64,000 bases of DNA, taken from contig JAMKCH010049195.1 in NCBI GenBank assembly GCA_023653785.1, positions 42,579-106,578 of the forward strand, written 5' to 3'. Source of the DNA: Ophioderma brevispina. Its lineage: Eukaryota; Echinodermata; Ophiuroidea; Amphilepidida; Ophiodermatidae. The notes under the pieces were generated by a model that searched no databases, was not told the DNA's origin, and worked only from the letters and a program-made list of their open reading frames with translations. This document shows, piece after piece, positions 46,040-57,933 of this stretch (the first letter of the stretch is position 1; each line of letters starts with the position of its first letter). A program made the translations under genes and the position numbers.

Positions 46040-48255
46040 TGCTAGTCATTTTAAATACCGAAAGTAACGTAGGAATATTATACATGTATTATGCATGTAA
46101 GGCTAAGTATTTTTCAACATTCAGATTCCATTTTGGCATTTTAATTGCAAGAAGTGCACACTCTTCTGGTATTTGAGGTGTTTCGTGATATCTTTGTTTA
46201 ATTCTCATAATTAACATAAATCTCCCGACTTCTTTGATCCTGCACAAATTATAGATTTTGATTTAGGTTTAAGTACGGCGTCTGATACCGCTGATTTGCG
46301 TATGGCAATGGTAAGCGCCATCCCCTTGTTGGTGAAAAAAAACCCGCTCTTGACAGAGTATGCGCGTAACCAGCGAAATTTGGACAATAACAAGTTTGAC
46401 CACTCACGAACGAACGGGCTTTCTTGCAGTTGAATAACCTCGTCAATCGTGGATGATTGGGTATAATTATGGCTGAACTCTGTTTGAACTTTTTGAAATT
46501 CTTAAAGAACGGATGATTATTTATCAAGAGAGCTTAATTGACTCAAACATAACCATTAACTAAACAGGAATCAACAATGTGAGGAACGATTACTAAAATT
46601 GTCGGACTTGGAGGCTGGTTGAATTGGCGGAAACTTATCTGTGTTGTGACTCCTTCTTTATGTACAAGTTGTCTGCTTTTTTATGAACTTCTCTTGATTA
46701 ATGAAATTGTTTTCTCTACCGCGTCGCGAACGGCTAATTCTCAACAGGGTGAAAAATACAGCCTTTACAATCTGCCATACTCTGGCTTGGGAAGGCGATT
46801 GTCATATTATTTGCACTGATAATACATAGGGTATATTTAAGGTCAACGAGAGATTTTGAGGCACCCAAATTGTGCCATAATAGTAAATTTCTTATAGGAA
46901 TTAACACTCAATAGATTTCGTGCCTGATATTTCCTACAGAAATGTCGTTACAAGAGAGAAAAAGGCGATTTTGATTTGCTATATTTCATGTAAACTAGGC
47001 TGATTTCGTATTCTGCTCCTATACGAAATTAGAAATTTTGGCAATTTTTCTACACAGAAACATTTCTTGTCTTAATCCTTTCAGATGGGGATATTTTTGA
47101 TGAAGCGTACTCAGGGCAAAATCAGTACTGGTTCGTGTTTACTTTTAGGGACACCTGATATTTGAAATCAGTCCTCGTTGCAAACCTTTAATTTGTCCTA
47201 ATAAAGAATAAGTCCAGGTTGGAGGGTTTTTTTTGAAAATTGAAGTTTATCTACTTGCAACAACTTTTTTGACACCTGAATTTAGCTTGTAATCAGCATT
47301 TTTAATGATTCTAATATACATAACTTGTAAAGTCAGCCATCTTGAATTCTTTTTAGTCGCCCTTTTTGATGAAACAATAATGCCTTAAGTTTTCTTGTAG
47401 TAGCTCAACATTAAGTTACACTGCATCATTACTTTACGATCATATTCTTAAAAAATACACTTGAGGTAATCATAAATGTATGGCTTGGTGGCGGCTATTT
47501 TGAACTTCAAAATTAAAGGTGCATTTTGAAAATTTTACTTTTTTCGAAAGGAAAAAAAAAGACAATACGTGTTTGTTAATTAAAATAGGAAATTCAGAGT
47601 ATTGCGGCATTTATGGACGGAAAAAATAATTTTTAGCCGATTTTTAGTAGTCAAAATTGGTATTTTGGTCGCCATTTGTTTTTTAAGTCAAATATCAGGG
47701 TTTGGCCAAAACTATTAAAAAGAATATTGTTTATTGTAAACCAAAATAAAAAATACTATGAATAGTGGCAGAAAGAAAAGTAATTTGTTATGACCGGATG
47801 GACCGATCTATATCACATCTGCAAACGACACCTGAGATTGGCCCAACTTTTGTTGGTTGTGACACAATCGCTGAAACTTACCATACTATAGACATACATA
47901 ACAATATTTGTTAAAGGCCTTCCACTCGAAGATCAAAGCGCAAAAAAATAAAGAAACATTAAAAAATCAAGATGGTAAAAAAAGAAAATCTTAATACACA
48001 AACCACTCAATAATTGGGTGTACAAGAAGGAAATTCAAATCTTTTTTGAAAGAACAACGTGACGGGCCCCCGGCTGTTTTTGGGAGGGCTTCCATAAGAG
48101 GGGGTGCAGTAAACTAAAATGATTTTCCCCAATGTTTTCCGGCCAAAAATGAGGCTCAAGAAGTGAAGTGGTCATAGATGATCTATGTCTTTGTAGAGCA
48201 GGGAGCAGAATATCAAAGGGTATTTTGTTATGGAGCTCGTTCATGCCCGACTACA
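46040..48255. other. no gene seen
   Basis: AT-rich with scattered short frames (at most 92 codons), none resembling a family. Confidence 0.4.
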
Positions 48256-48261
48256 TCTCTA

Positions 48262-49110
48262 AGGTTTGACACCTTAGTAGTTTAGTATGGACCTCTCTAC
48301 ATAAATGCAAGGGTTACGGTGTGTAAAGTGTGGTGGTTCACTTTTCAATAATGGGAAAATTTAAGTTTACACAGGGGTCAAACTTTTTTAAATTACTCAA
48401 ATCAAGTTGAAAAAATGCCGCCATATTGTCCGTATAGGTCACACAAAGGATCCAAAAAGTATAGTTTTTTGACAGTCTATGGACCATTGTTTTAGAGTTC
48501 TTGGGTAAAAATGGATCTAAAAGTGAAAAAAAAAAAGTCAAACTCAATTGTTACAGGGGTAAAACATTGAAAGTTCTTGGAGTTATATTTTAAATGCTTG
48601 CAAATTATGCCTTTGGAAAATGAGGATCCAACAGTATAGTTTTGATTTTGTTAATGCCGAGATAAAGGGCAAAGAAGGTCAATGCCAATTGGATTATGTT
48701 GCCCCATGACGTTATTTGGTAACATAGCATGATAACTTTGCACTGCAAATGCTACAAACTATTCCTTATTTTGACACCTTAAGCTAGATGAACCTTTGGT
48801 TCATTTTTTTATAACCACAAAGTGACAACTTCTGAATTTTGACCCCTGTACCAAGGAATTGACCTTTTTTTGTACTTTTGCCATTTTTTCCAATAACTAT
48901 AAAACCAATGGTCATATTGGTCAAACTATACATTTTTGATCCTTTGATGACTAGACGGACAATAAGGCATACTTTGCAACATATTGGAGTAATTTAAAAG
49001 TTTGACCCCTGTGTAAACTTAAATTGGCCCCTATTGAAAAAGTTACACAACAATCTGACACCACTAACTATCTTCCATTTGATGTAGAGGGTCCATACAC
49101 TACCAAGGTA
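48262..49110. mobile_element. ~850-bp foldback with ~280-bp arms
   Basis: The left arm (TTTGACACCTTAGTAGT, GTATGGACCTCTCTACAT, TTTAAGTTTACACAGGGGTC, AAGGATCCAAAAAGTATAG) is inverted at about 48835-49110. The matches include GACCCCTGTGTAAACTTAAA and TTGATCCTTTGATG. A ~260-bp spacer separates the arms. Confidence 0.8.
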
Positions 49111-49490
49111 ATCAAACTGAATTTTAGTGGACATGAACGATGATGTTTTGACCCAGTCCTTGCTCCCGCTCTAGTGTCCCGTTTCTGGTATAACGAATGA
49201 AAGAGATGAAATCGTGCAGAACACCCTGAGTGGCATTACCATGAATATTAAAACCTACATACATATATTTGAAGTTGATGCTTTGCCGATTGAGATCCAA
49301 TGAGCTTGTTCCCATATTGTCTCAAGACTGTCCCAAGTCTTTTCGCATTGAAAATTCAGTTTTAATGGCTTTTATTTATTTTTTGCAGAGCTTGTAATAG
49401 TCAGAGAGAACACGTTCAATGACCGTACAGTGAGTATATAAACAATTTTTTTGCTGAAAATGATAGATTAAGGTTTGTAAAGAATAATCT

Positions 49491-50117
49491 GCCGGGTTCC
49501 ACCTGGGCATCTTTGGGCGTTTTGAGAAATCCAAGATGGCGTCGCCATAAATGAATAATTATCTATTCAACCCCTATATTCATCACACTATGGATTTACT
49601 AGCTATACTAAAGGATCCATAAACAAGTGTAGGCAACTTGTAACATTAGGTGAATACTTCAATTCAAAATGGAAGCCAATCCAATAATTTTTAAATAAAA
49701 ATAGACATGAAGTTTAATTAGGTTATGTGTTAGACACAAGATGTCTTTCTTCTGATATCGTGAAGAATTCACGTTTTTGGCTAGTCCGCCATATTGGATT
49801 GGACGTCATGTTACAATACAAAACTTTAAAAGTATCAGAATACATTTTTATGGTCTAACAGCGTAAATCTAATACTTCATGTTTGTTTTGATCTCATGTT
49901 TTTTGCTGTTCTAGGGCATATTTTAAATTATTAGATTTTGCTTCCTTTTATTTGAAGAGGACTCACTGTTACCAGTGCCATGCACTTGTTCATGGGTCCT
50001 ATAGTATAGCTAGTAACTCCATAGTCTGAAAATATAGGGTCGAATAGATAATTATCATTAATGGCGACGCCATCTTGTATTTCGCAAAACGCCAAGGGTG
50101 CCAAGTTGGCACCCGGC
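49491..50117. mobile_element. 627-bp near-complete palindrome (foldback element)
   Basis: Ends GCCGGGT and ACCCGGC. The arms run through GGGCGTTTTGAGAAATCCAA, GATGGCGTCGCCAT, ATAATTATCTATTC, CTATGGATTTACTAGCTATA and ACATGAAGT almost to the centre near 49800. The arms are ~80% matched, with a very short loop. Confidence 0.85.
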
Positions 50118-50504
50118 GATCTAATTCTACACACCCTTTATCTATCCCGTTCTTCAAAACAAATGTGATATACTCAACTTTAACGGTCGGCCGAAGTTGG
50201 ACGATATTAAGCGATAAATATCTATGACTTTGCGCCATAGAGAAGTGCGTCCAACATAGTCCAAACGTGCTCAGAATGAAAGAACGAATGACATTATGTT
50301 TAGTATCCTGATCAAGAAACCTAACTTATTATTCGTCGAATTTTACGGAGATGACTATTCACATATGACTAAGTTATTGATGATGATGTCAAGACATGTG
50401 CGCAATGAACATGATTACCGAGATTCTTATACTGTTGTGCAGCTGGTTTTATTTCAGTTTCACATCAACATCACCACATTTTAGGAACACATAGATAATG
50501 GGAG

Positions 50505-52182
50505 TTTAGTCAGTCCTTGGTTAAGCTCCAGCTAAAATTTAAGTTTTGGTTGGATGAAGCTTTTAACTTATTGTCTGACATCCAGTTTCTCAAATCTGCT
50601 ATGCATTGCTCAATGTTTGAACGCAGTTTTGACAAGCTCCGGGAGATTTGGGGTTAATGCGATAAATTGTGGTGTCGTCAGCATAATGTGAAATTCTTAG
50701 TCCATGTTTTTAATGACAGACTGGGCCCACAGGAAGTGTACCAAATAATCCCAATGGACCCCATACGGAGCCCTGTGGAAACCCCATATCAGAGATAAGA
50801 GCTCAGAAAATCTTCCATCTATGGACCTGGGTAACTCTACTCTCAAGGTAAGATTTAATCCAGTTGAGAGCATTCCCAGATAGCCAAAGTTCTTTTGAAG
50901 GCGATAATTATGTCGATGTATCGAATGCTGCGGACAGGTCGAGCATGACAAGAAAAACCACTTCTCGCCTGTCTACAGCATCCAGTATATCACTCTGCAC
51001 TTTCAACAGTGCCGTCTCTGTACTCTTCTTGACATTTTATGCCTAATGGTACATCAATAATTCCATTTTCAGTAAATATTGTTTCAGCTGTCTGCAACAA
51101 TGTTTTTCAAGTATTTTGGATATGAAAGTTTTATGTTAAAAACATGGCCGGAATTGATATGTCATACAATTCAGAGGTTTTCTTATAATTGGAGTATTAG
51201 TGCACGCCCAAATACTTTGGCGGGAACACTAGTAAATAAATTGCAGGAACACCTTAAGTGGTCTTTTTAGTAACCATATTGGAACACATTCAAGTTTGCC
51301 AGGTTGTTGAGGGAGACTCACAATAACACTAAAAAAACATCTTTTATTAACCCTGTTAATCACAAAGTTTACTACTATCTCGATTGATCATATTGCTACC
51401 AACGCTCTGAATCATTTGTAAATTGACATCAGAACGAATTTTTGCCAACCGTATCTCTAAAGAGGTGACAACTATTAAAACAACAATGTTTGTGTAGAGA
51501 GACCAGTTGGCAGTCGTCTAACGTTCTTGTTTAACAGAGAACTGACTGTTTGAAACACACTCTTATGTACACAATTAGCCTTATAGTCTCAGTTTTTTGC
51601 CTATCCAAAAGTTTTGGTTAACACAATGATTTTTTATTTTGGGTACACTCCCTATCTTTGGGGTCCACGATTTTTAAGCCATTCCCTTCATACCTTCTAT
51701 TGAGCCGTCTCTGATCATTGATGTTACTATCGAACCAAGGAATCTTGGCCTTATGATGCGAGTTTTGATCTATTCAGGAGCATGTTTATTCAGAAGAGTA
51801 GACATTTTGATATCAGATTGATCAATGAGAATATCAGGTGAGACATTCGCAGGAATAGCTTGCAGGTTATAGGAAATATCAGATTTAAATTGATTGTGAT
51901 CAATACCCTTAAAATTGCGAACTTTTTTTGTCAACCATGTTTACTTTGATTTATAATACATTGAATCATATGGTGGTCTGAAGCTAATTTCTCATACAAT
52001 ACATTGCATGAATTAACCATGTTTTACATCTGCACCAGCTCTTGTCATAATCAGATCTAATGTGTGGCCATCTTTGTGGGTGGGACCAAAAACATGTTGG
52101 TAAAGGCCTGCAGTTTCAAAAGATGTGATGAAACGTTTCACACAGTACATTGATGGTCTATCAACAAGCATATTGAAATATA
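50505..52182 (-). pseudogene. CR1-like non-LTR retrotransposon ORF2 (endonuclease-linker-RT)
   Basis: Minus strand, reading from high to low coordinates. The C-terminal part of an APE-type endonuclease (GLYQHVFGPTHKDGHTLDL) lies at 52013-52182. A CR1-type linker with KGIDHNQFKSDI and LLNKHAP is at about 51690-51920. RT follows with [28 protein letters not shown] (near 50930), a degraded block B, and YADD at 50674-50685 followed by TTIYRINP. The tail resembles 'L..A...W...N...LN..KTE'. Domain order and spacing fit CR1/L2 (normally ~900-1000 codons). Here the 5' end is cut at a T-rich tract and many stops and frameshifts are present. It would have nicked DNA and copied its RNA at the target, but this copy cannot be active. 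Confidence 0.88.
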
Positions 52183-52240
52183 CACAAAAAAAAGAAAAAC
52201 GTAAAAAAAATAAAAAAAATAAAAAAAATGAATATTCAAA
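52183..52240 (+). repeat. A-rich low-complexity tract
   Basis: AAAAAAAGAAAAACG and three AAAAAAAT repeats abut the 5' truncation of the CR1-like element. Confidence 0.8.
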
Positions 52241-53770
52241 ACTGATTGAGGAAATGTTGACCAATTCAAACCATTTTCCTTGGATGGAGGTGGTCTATAT
52301 TGTACATTGTTTGCAGAGTCAACGACACTGGCCTATTCAAAAGTATCAATATCAAAATTGAGACTAACAATTTAACAACATAATAGTGTATATATACATA
52401 CCTCTGTCTGCTCTCAGACAAGACTGAAATGTTGTTACCGCAATAACAGGCGAAGCTACGTGTCTTACAGATTAGCCTCGCCTCTTTTAAATCCCCCGAC
52501 TGCTCTGCACATTTTGACATGACCATTTGTACTACAACAATGCTTCTGGAAAAAAGGAAACAAAAAATGCACATAAAAAGATCATTGTTGCAATAATTTC
52601 AAATAACTTACTCCGTATCATTCTTCAAAATTGTCTTGAAATTAATCTACTGATGCACATCAAACGGCAGGGCACGTTTGCCCATCTTTGGCAGTATATC
52701 TGCAAAGGCCCAGGCCTGGGGGAGTTATCGACACGAGTTTAGATTCACGTTTTCGTAAGATCATAAGAGTACAAATTAATTTAGTGATGGCCTTTTCGAA
52801 ACCTGGAGATGAAGGATTCACACCAGTAAATAACGTGAGAAAATGAAAGGTAAGTCCAGCCCACACTGCAGATGAGGTGGGGTTTTTTTTTGGTTACCCT
52901 CGTCTAAGTATACCGTAAAAAACTGAGAGAAAAGGCGAGAATTGGGTTTAAATCATGGTTGCTATCAATAATAAGTATAAAATCTGTAGGAATATCAAAA
53001 AAAGGTTGTCATTTATATGTTATTTTGATCCGACAAACCAATTTTAAACCATATTCTTACAGGGAACACCTGACTGAAAAAGTGCTGTGACCTCCGGGAT
53101 CCACGGTGCATGCTAGTCTTCGCGGTCCAGTAGCTCGAAAATTTTGGGGTCACTCCCTAATTTCATGATTGATTAGGTAGGAGATATGATGATCTTCAAG
53201 CAGAATGTTAGCTTTAAGGTCTAGATGTTCCATTGAGGAAAAATGACGTTTTCATCTCGCCCATTTTGTACAGGAACGAATGGGACCAGGATTTAGTGGT
53301 GTGAAACCTGAAGGGCACCACCACACGCCCTTACTTTTACATATGCGATCTATGTGTTTTATATAATACGTTCGCGCGGAAGTGAACTTTTAACTGGACT
53401 GGGCGAGTGATCAGTCGGTAAAACTGCGCATGTGCATTTTGTTGATAGTTGTAGGATTGTAGTTTTGTAACTTATTTTGGCGAGGCTATAATTCCACTTT
53501 TAAACATCGGATTGCAGCTGTGTTTGCACTTTTTGGAGTTTTCTCCGTTTAGCTGTAAAACAAATTATTAAGATTGCTGATTTAGTTTTTAAATTAGATG
53601 AGGTCAAAGGGAGGCATGTCGAGAACCGACCGATTTTTTGAAAAAAAAAATCGGTGGTACCGCTACGCCGTTTCTCAGAGGCTGGCGGACTTGGGCTATG
53701 TTCGCAATTGTTCTTACTGTCCTCTGGTGCCATAAGTCATTCTTATGTCTTTTGATGCTTTGTTTGGACG
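52241..53770. other. no gene seen
   Basis: AT-rich spacer. Short frames only, with no family words recognised. Confidence 0.4.
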
Positions 53771-53774
53771 TCAA

Positions 53775-54482
53775 TGATTAACGAGTCAGAGTCCGCAGGT
53801 TGCATTCGGAGAGGTTCCTTGACATTAAGGAACATGCATGGCAGATGTGGTGGAGAATCGGTGATGGTTTAATTTGGTGTAGTTAAGGAAAGGACTCATA
53901 AGAATAACTGGTACATAAACTGCAAAACCAGAGGGTGTTTGGAGTCAATCCCACAATGCACCAGTTTTGGGAAATTTCAACTCCATAAGGTCATGTGATC
54001 CCACAAAAATCCTATTCTTAACACATGAAAATCCTGACTTTTACACTCATTTTAGCCCACAAGGCGTTTTAAATGTTTAGCATGATCATGAAATGTCTTT
54101 CTTAAATGTGGTTCTTAAACTTGTTAACATGTTCTTGAACACTTTTTATCCCTAAGTATTGACATTTGTTTAGTACTCTACAGTATAGGCACATTACAAT
54201 GCATTATGGGATTGATTCAAAACACCCTCTGCTGCAAAACAATACATTGATGAAGTTCTTCCACTAATAAGGGAACACGAAGACCTGATCCAGCAAGACA
54301 ATGCCAGACCACACACACAGCAAGAACTTCTGTTTTTTTTTTGGTTGACAACCACATCGTTTACCTCCAAAGCTATCCAGGTCACCAGATCTTTCACCCA
54401 TTGAACATCTTTGGGATGAACTTGGGCGACGCGTGCATGATGTAAACATTTTTCCAGCAACAAGACGAACACTTTTGGTTAG
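53775..54482 (+). pseudogene. Tc1/mariner-type transposase, C-terminal half (interrupted)
   Basis: Reading with frame changes: RVRVRRLHSERFLD (the 'G.V.VWR..GERF' region), then a degraded 'GGGSVMVWGG' stretch (53846-53880), GLIRITGT just before an insertion, and QYIDEVLPLIREHEDL with QQDNARPHT after it. DNARPHT holds the second catalytic Asp. An 11-T slip (54332-54342) shifts the frame before SPIEHLWDELGRRV, which carries the third acidic residue. The N-terminal DNA-binding domains and first Asp are missing. The product would have cut and pasted TIR-bounded DNA at TA sites. This copy is inactive. Confidence 0.92.
53920..54240. mobile_element. 303-bp MITE inside the Tc1 transposase
   Basis: The element spans 53929-54231. 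Ends CAGAGGGTGTTTGG.TCAATCC and (inverted) CAGAGGGTGTTTTGAATCAATCC. CTGCAAAAC is directly repeated at 53920-53928 and 54232-54240. The Tc1 frame continues across the site when the insert is ignored. A CAG start and an 8-9-bp duplication fit an hAT-type (or Mutator/Merlin-type) source. Confidence 0.9.
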
Positions 54483-54969
54483 GTTTTAGGTTTTGGTTAG
54501 GTATTTTTCATTTTGACCCCGGCATTATGAATGTTCCCCCTCCTGGATTCCGCCCACAATTTCACGAAGGGTATATCCCCGCTAATGACCTTCATAGAAG
54601 ACAAAGCCACTGAGAAAAGATGCTCTGCTCTCCACGGTCACGGACTTGCTCCAAATGACCTAACTAATTAGCTAGATGTTGTCGAGCTGAAGAACTAGCA
54701 AAATTTCCCCAAGGAGCTTAAATCTGTGAGTTTTGTGGCAAAGCAGTGGGTCTAAAGAACTGCTAAAGAGAACTGGCCTGTTTTTTAGATCAGTGCCCCC
54801 ATTCGTTTGCAAATCTTTTCCATCACCTACATTTAGGCCATGAGGCCAAAGCGAAAAAGATGCTCGGATAAGGATCAAGGTGGCGCACCCCTGGGAAGTA
54901 CATAATTCTTCCGAAATAATTTCCTAAAATTATAGAAATCATTTCTACATGTGTTCTCACATCTAGTAT

Positions 54970-55835
54970 GTGCACATTCTCGATAAAATGAATTAAATAT
55001 CATCTCAATATGCCCTGAATATCAGTGACTACGGGATGTACACCATGATTCATTGACTCCAGCAAATAATGGGGCTATTGATAAGTAAATCCGCTCGGTA
55101 TGTAGAAGACCAAACACTGCACATCCTTTTTCATCTGGAACTGAAGAGCCATTGTCATTATCCATGCAACTGAAAAGATTGCAGGTATTATACCGTCACC
55201 CCGATTTAAGATATAACTATTTTTTTCCATGACGTGGAACACAAATTACCTGTCCTCTTTCACGAATAAATAAAGGTAGAGGTTCTACTGTGTGTTCAAT
55301 TTTCTTTGACCATATATTTCATCCTTTATTCGAAGGGAAACGAAGGTGAACAAAGCTCATGAGAAAAAAAATGTTTGGCAAACTGCGACCTAAATCTTTG
55401 TGCAGAACCAAACCCATAACTTGCCCCGTCCGCCTAACCCCATTTCTATATGCAATTTATTGCGTTCATGGCAGAAATCGAAAATCATACGCCTATATGA
55501 AATGCAGGTGAATCAGTGCCGAACAAACTTTTAATTGAATAGAAAAGAGTCTTATATTAATATGATAAAGTTATGGGTGTTGGTTCTGCACCAAGATGTT
55601 AGGTGATAGCTGCCAATAAAAATTTCTTTCATGATTTTTGCTCATCTTCGTTTCCTTTTTGAATAAATGATGAAATATACGATCAAAGTTATTGAACTCC
55701 CAGCAGAAGTTTGAGTTTCATTTTCTTCGTGAATGAGGTTGTAGCTCAATCTAAATCGGGCTGTGAAAACAATTCAAAAGCTTTTAACGTCATGGACAAT
55801 AACAATGGCTTTGCAGTTCCAGAGAATCTGAAGTC
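54970..55835. mobile_element. foldback family member D
   Basis: The left arm (GCACATTCTCGATAAAATGAAT, ATCCTTTTTCATCTGGAACT, AAAGATTGCAGGTATTATACC) is inverted at 55590-55830 (GGCTTTGCAGTTCCAGA and others). The centre carries GGTTCTACTGTGTGTTCAAT and TATGGGTGTTGGTTCTGCACC. Its right arm lacks the outermost ~170 bp found in B. It is closer to B than to A or C in arm sequence. Confidence 0.82.
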
Positions 55836-56780
55836 CGTTGTCCAATTCCGAATTCTGATTGGCTGAAAAGCTATTTCCCGTTCGTTTTTTCGAACGAGAC
55901 TTTTCCCCACTCGTCCGGGTCCATTCGAATAATGACCGTCTTGGCTAACCATAAAGGCGAAGCGCAACGTACAAGGATTTAGGGTCGAGCGATTCACAAG
56001 ACCCAAGAACTGGTTAAAGGCACCGGTTTTAAAGGCCGACTTGGAGATTTCACGATTTTTCTCAATTTTCAAACAAATCGTATTTTTGCATGTTTTTTCA
56101 AGTACTAATCACTAGGTGGATTAGCTAAGCTCAAATTGACTTCTTTCATAATTATAGAAAATCTTAATTTTTAAATAAAATTCCAGATTCTGGAAGTTTA
56201 TTATACACAGACAGTAACCTATGGTAGTGCAATAACATTTACGTGAAATTTGTGGTATAGAGTTATGTATGCAAGAGATAACTAAACGGTGGTATGATAA
56301 TATATAATTGCCTAACCTAACTCTATCAGTCCATCTACGTCAGGTCATCTGATAAAATATGATATTCCCTACTATATTTGCAAATCATTGCGATAAGAAT
56401 TATGGTGTTATGCTACAATGGCCGTTCAACTCCATCATATGGCTTTAATCACGTTTTGCGTGTATGTTCACATCTCTATAGTTATTTTTAGTTATAGTCA
56501 AATAGGCTTAAACTCCCAATGGCAAATTATAATTGTTCACTTTTTGGCTCATTATAGTTCTATATATTCACGAAATTAATGAAGTATAACAGCTTGAAAC
56601 GAAACTCTGGCTAACAAAATTCCACCTCCAAAAGCTTCCAAACACTCCATTCCATGCACATCTTACTAACGGAATTCAAAACTCAATCTTCTTTTACCCC
56701 ATTAAAATTGATGATGAAATGCAAGGGTCACTCTCATCTTGACCCTGGTATTGCTAACAAAACGTTCGAAAACATCATGC
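55836..56780. other. no gene seen
   Basis: AT-rich. Minus frame 55746-56072 overlaps the foldback arm and has no domain. Confidence 0.4.
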
Positions 56781-56785
56781 ATGAT

Positions 56786-57010
56786 GTCGTCGTCGTCGTT
56801 GTCATCTTCTTCTTCTACTTAATGTGTTGAAGTTGGTTGAGCCAGCTCACTGTTGACTGATTGGGGGTATCCACCGGTGGACGAAAGGTAGGACACTAAT
56901 TGAGAATGTGATCCCCAGTCTGTGATGGAGAGCCAGATTGGTAGGCTGGAGATGGTCGCAGGCCCATGCATCGGTGCATATAGCTGTTTAAACGACCGAC
57001 ACCTGTGCGA
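56786..57010 (-). pseudogene. C-terminus of a non-LTR retrotransposon ORF2 with microsatellite tail
   Basis: Minus strand: SGSPSQTGDHILN, an in-frame stop, then CPTFRPPVDTPN and STVSWLNQLQHIK, stop. This is the 'C.CG...QT..HIL..CP......L......WL..L' zinc-knuckle tail seen at the end of several non-LTR ORF2 families, with its first cysteines lost. It is followed by trinucleotide repeats GAAGAAGAA and GACGACGAC (plus 56786-56819 as GTCGTCGTC...TTCTTCTTC), a common non-LTR 3' end. Confidence 0.72.
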
Positions 57011-57104
57011 TCCTGTTCAAGGTTACCGATTCCTTACGTGGAAGATTGCTATCACATGTACAAGTTGGGAGTTCTGTCATAGGTGTGATAGTGAATTGGT
57101 CTGG

Positions 57105-57345
57105 TCTTGAAGTATCACTTCTTATGCACATCTTTAGCCAGTCACTCACCTCAGGCATAGTTCCCCATAATCTAAAATCAGCCAAAGTCATTCCCATCTT
57201 TAAAAGTAAAGATCCTCACGACATCTCCAACTACAGACCAATTTCTGTCCTTCCTTTTCAAAGATCCTGGAAAAACATTGTGCACAATCGTCTTTTCAAT
57301 CAAAACATTCTTGTTGATGCACAATACGGTTTCTGGCAAAACGTT
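57105..57345 (+). pseudogene. non-LTR RT, segment 1 of 3
   Basis: LTSGIVPHNLKSAKVIPIFK, SNYRPISVLP (57229-57246 region), ENIVHNRLF-type residues and ILVDAQYGF form the N-terminal RT blocks of a Jockey/CR1-like ORF2. The phenylalanine before Q/N should be followed by the 'R..RST..A' block, but here the frame is lost at an insertion starting near 57346. No endonuclease is seen upstream, so the copy is also 5'-truncated. Confidence 0.88.
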
Positions 57346-57794
57346 CCACATATATGGTACTCCTTTAACTAACATCTTAATCAAATACTTAAAAATAAAA
57401 AATCTACTACTACTACTACTAATAATAATAATAAATAGTTCTGATAAGGCGCAAAAATTCAAAAGAACTCAGACCGCCATAACAGACAACACATACAAAT
57501 CAAATTAAAACAGCTCTGAGCCATGAAAAGCTCGAAAGAGCATGAAAAAGGTAAGTTTTAAGCTGATGTTTGAAGTCTTGGTGGTTGGGGATACTGCGAA
57601 TGCTGTTTGGAAGCGAATTCCATACAGCTGAAGCAGCAAAATGAAAATGTTTACCGGCTGATTTAAGGTTGACCAATGGAAGTTTCAATAACTTTTCAGA
57701 TTATGAACGGAGTGAACTTGATGGTTGGTATAAAGGTGGAAAGCACAGATGACAAATATAACGGCAGGATCCGGGTACCTTCGAAATGCTTGAA
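57346..57794 (-). mobile_element. 5'-truncated CR1/L2-like insertion (C-terminal tail)
   Basis: On the minus strand, YLSSVLSTFIPTIKFTPFI, then LPLVNLKSAGKHF, HFAASAVWNSLPNSIRSIPN and FKHQLKTYLF are the invariant C-terminal signature of CR1/L2-group ORF2 ('GERSF...AP..WN.LP..IR.......FK..LKT.LF'). It ends in a 3' microsatellite (TAT/TAG repeats, plus 57400-57438). It splits the plus-strand RT. The exact junctions are not fixed; GGTAC near both ends could be a duplication. Confidence 0.82.
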
Positions 57795-57871
57795 GTCCAA
57801 AACAGCACACCATGAAAATCTTTCTGGACCTCTCCAAGGCATTCGACAAAATAGATCACAATATTCTTCTT
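57795..57871 (+). pseudogene. non-LTR RT, segment 2 of 3
   Basis: IFLDLSKAFDKIDHNIL (57818-57868) is RT block A with the catalytic aspartate. It runs into TTCTTCTT, the target site of the hAT-like element, and the reading frame resumes at 59502. Confidence 0.9.
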
Positions 57872-57933
57872 CAGGGGCGTAACCAGTCCTCACCCTCCGG
57901 GGGTGGGCAAGACTCAAGAGTTTCCCGATTCTT

